Shown in pieces: positions 63,142-64,000 of a DNA stretch of 64,000 nucleotides. Every line of letters starts with the position of its first letter. The first letter of the stretch is position 1. The stretch is from CAUZIZ01 sp965222655 (lineage in GTDB: Bacteria > Acidobacteriota > UBA6911 > RPQK01 > JAJDTT01), in NCBI GenBank assembly GCA_965222655.1, contig CBDCUP010000020.1:186001-250000 (forward strand), given 5' to 3'. The position numbers and the translations under genes were made by a program. The notes beneath the pieces are model-generated. The model ran no database searches and was not told the origin of the DNA. It saw nothing but the letters and a program-made list of their open reading frames with translations.

Positions 63142-64000
63142 ATGAAGTTTCTCCCACTCCTGATCACTCTCGCCTCTATTCCCTCCACTGAGATTGATGC
63201 CTCGTCGGCGAAGCCGATCCAGATCGTGAATCCGAGGCTGCTGGACGGCCGTGATGTTCCAGCGCTCCGCCTGCCGCTGGGCATCGCCGATGACTACAAG
63301 CCCTTTCTGGCTCGGCTCAAGACTGGAGACCTGCTGGTTGTGGCCTTCTGTTTCGGGGCCATTGACGGCGTCGATGGCTATGCGGAAAGGGCGGTGTTCT
63401 TTCGTTCCAGAGACGGAGGCAGGACGTGGGGAAAGCGACAGGAGCGGCTCGACATCCGGGGACGGGAGTTCGGCTTGACCGTCCTTCACGATGGCACGCT
63501 GCTGATGACCTGTCATTGGCTGGCCCGTGACGTGTTCAACCCGTCCCGGCAGACCCACAGCAAGATCCTCCGCTCCACCGACGAAGGCGAGAGCTGGACG
63601 GAGATCCGCATCGGGCCGGATGGTTTTCCCGATGGCGCCCAGACGGTAGCCGACTGGACAGCTTTCCAGAATCCTGATGGGGGGCGTCCCGGAAAGCTGG
63701 TGACCTATCTAGGTGTCAGCATGCAGCACGGTAACCGGGATGCTCCCCGAGTCGTTCGGTTGTGGCGATCCCGCGACAGCGGCAAGACGTGGGACAAATC
63801 GCTGCATCCGGATACGGCCGGCTGGATCGACGTGGATGGTTTCTTTTCCCAGACCGTGACCTTCCGAACTGCGTCGGGGCGACTGCTTCATCCGGTCCGA
63901 GTCGACCGGACCGGACCCCACTGGCACATCCCCGGATCCCCCAGGCTGCTCGACAAAGAACGGGGAGATCAGGGAGACCGCATGCTGCTGTGGGAGTCCA
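63142..64000 (+). CDS. Sialidase-like secreted protein, 3' partial
   Basis: The start MKFLPLLITLASIPSTEIDA is a short signal peptide. Blades run to the window end: RLPLGIADDYKPFLARLKTG, FRSRDGGRTWGKRQER, STDEGESWTEIRIG, WRSRDSGKTWDKSL (three Asp-boxes), then GRLLHPVRVDRTGPHWHIPG. The gene continues beyond 64000. It is transcribed opposite to the other sialidase-like genes and divergently from yefM-yoeB. Confidence 0.8.
   Translation, partial: MKFLPLLITLASIPSTEIDASSAKPIQIVNPRLLDGRDVPALRLPLGIADDYKPFLARLKTGDLLVVAFCFGAIDGVDGYAERAVFFRSRDGGRTWGKRQERLDIRGREFGLTVLHDGTLLMTCHWLARDVFNPSRQTHSKILRSTDEGESWTEIRIGPDGFPDGAQTVADWTAFQNPDGGRPGKLVTYLGVSMQHGNRDAPRVVRLWRSRDSGKTWDKSLHPDTAGWIDVDGFFSQTVTFRTASGRLLHPVRVDRTGPHWHIPGSPRLLDKERGDQGDRMLLWES

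Overview
The window is a high-GC Gram-negative bacterial chromosome segment. Its secreted sulfatases, Asp-box (sialidase-like) propellers, 3-keto-disaccharide hydrolase-like (DUF1080) protein, sodium:solute symporter, Gfo/Idh/MocA dehydrogenase, IPTL-CTERM surface protein and prkA-yeaH-spoVR operon suggest a heterotroph degrading sulfated or amino-sugar polymers. Acidobacteriota or a neighbouring phylum is my best guess; no rRNA, tRNA or universal marker gene is present to prove it.

Layout. 1-1.1 kb: glycan-active propeller gene cut by a 317-bp miniature element. 1.3-1.9 kb: VapBC. 2.0-6.75 kb: spoVR-yeaH-prkA operon. 7.2-10.1 kb: second miniature element, then a complete IS110-family element inside a genomic repeat. 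10.25-12.3 kb: frameshifted IPTL-CTERM and DUF4331 genes. 12.4-15.8 kb: LLM oxidoreductase, an aminotransferase remnant and two toxin-antitoxin (TA) loci with broken toxins (third miniature element). 15.9-31.1 kb: symporter, dehydrogenases, DUF1080 protein, two sulfatases, propeller proteins, a LamG-like gene split by the fourth miniature element. 31.2-40.2 kb: TA modules around a translationally coupled type I restriction-modification operon with two hsdM genes and a nuclease-less hsdR. 40.4-45.7 kb: metallo-beta-lactamase-fold protein, VapBC, nitrilase-type lipoprotein, DUF1801 protein, truncated sialidase. 45.7-49.6 kb: three tyrosine recombinases in a row (RIT-like), a 23-bp repeat array and an IS91 remnant. 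50-56.4 kb: dimethylformamidase-like protein, several truncated enzymes, M50 protease, D-threonine-aldolase-like enzyme. 56.7-64 kb: four sialidase-like proteins, a second large propeller protein and YefM-YoeB.

Main discoveries. (1) The IS110 element can be delimited to the base because it splits a 63-bp genomic repeat. Its 5' non-coding region folds like a bridge RNA, and the guide segments match the target actually used and its own ends. (2) Four nearly identical 317-bp non-autonomous elements have 25-bp terminal inverted repeats and, in three cases, perfect 8-bp target duplications; three interrupt genes whose frames are restored by virtual excision. (3) The type I restriction locus is decaying: nuclease domain deleted from HsdR, a nonsense codon in one HsdM, and frameshifts in G runs of hsdS and hsdR. 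(4) Nine TA loci lie in 64 kb, three with disabled toxins. Single-base frameshifts recur, so part of the gene damage could be assembly error; the insertions and the in-frame HsdR deletion could not.
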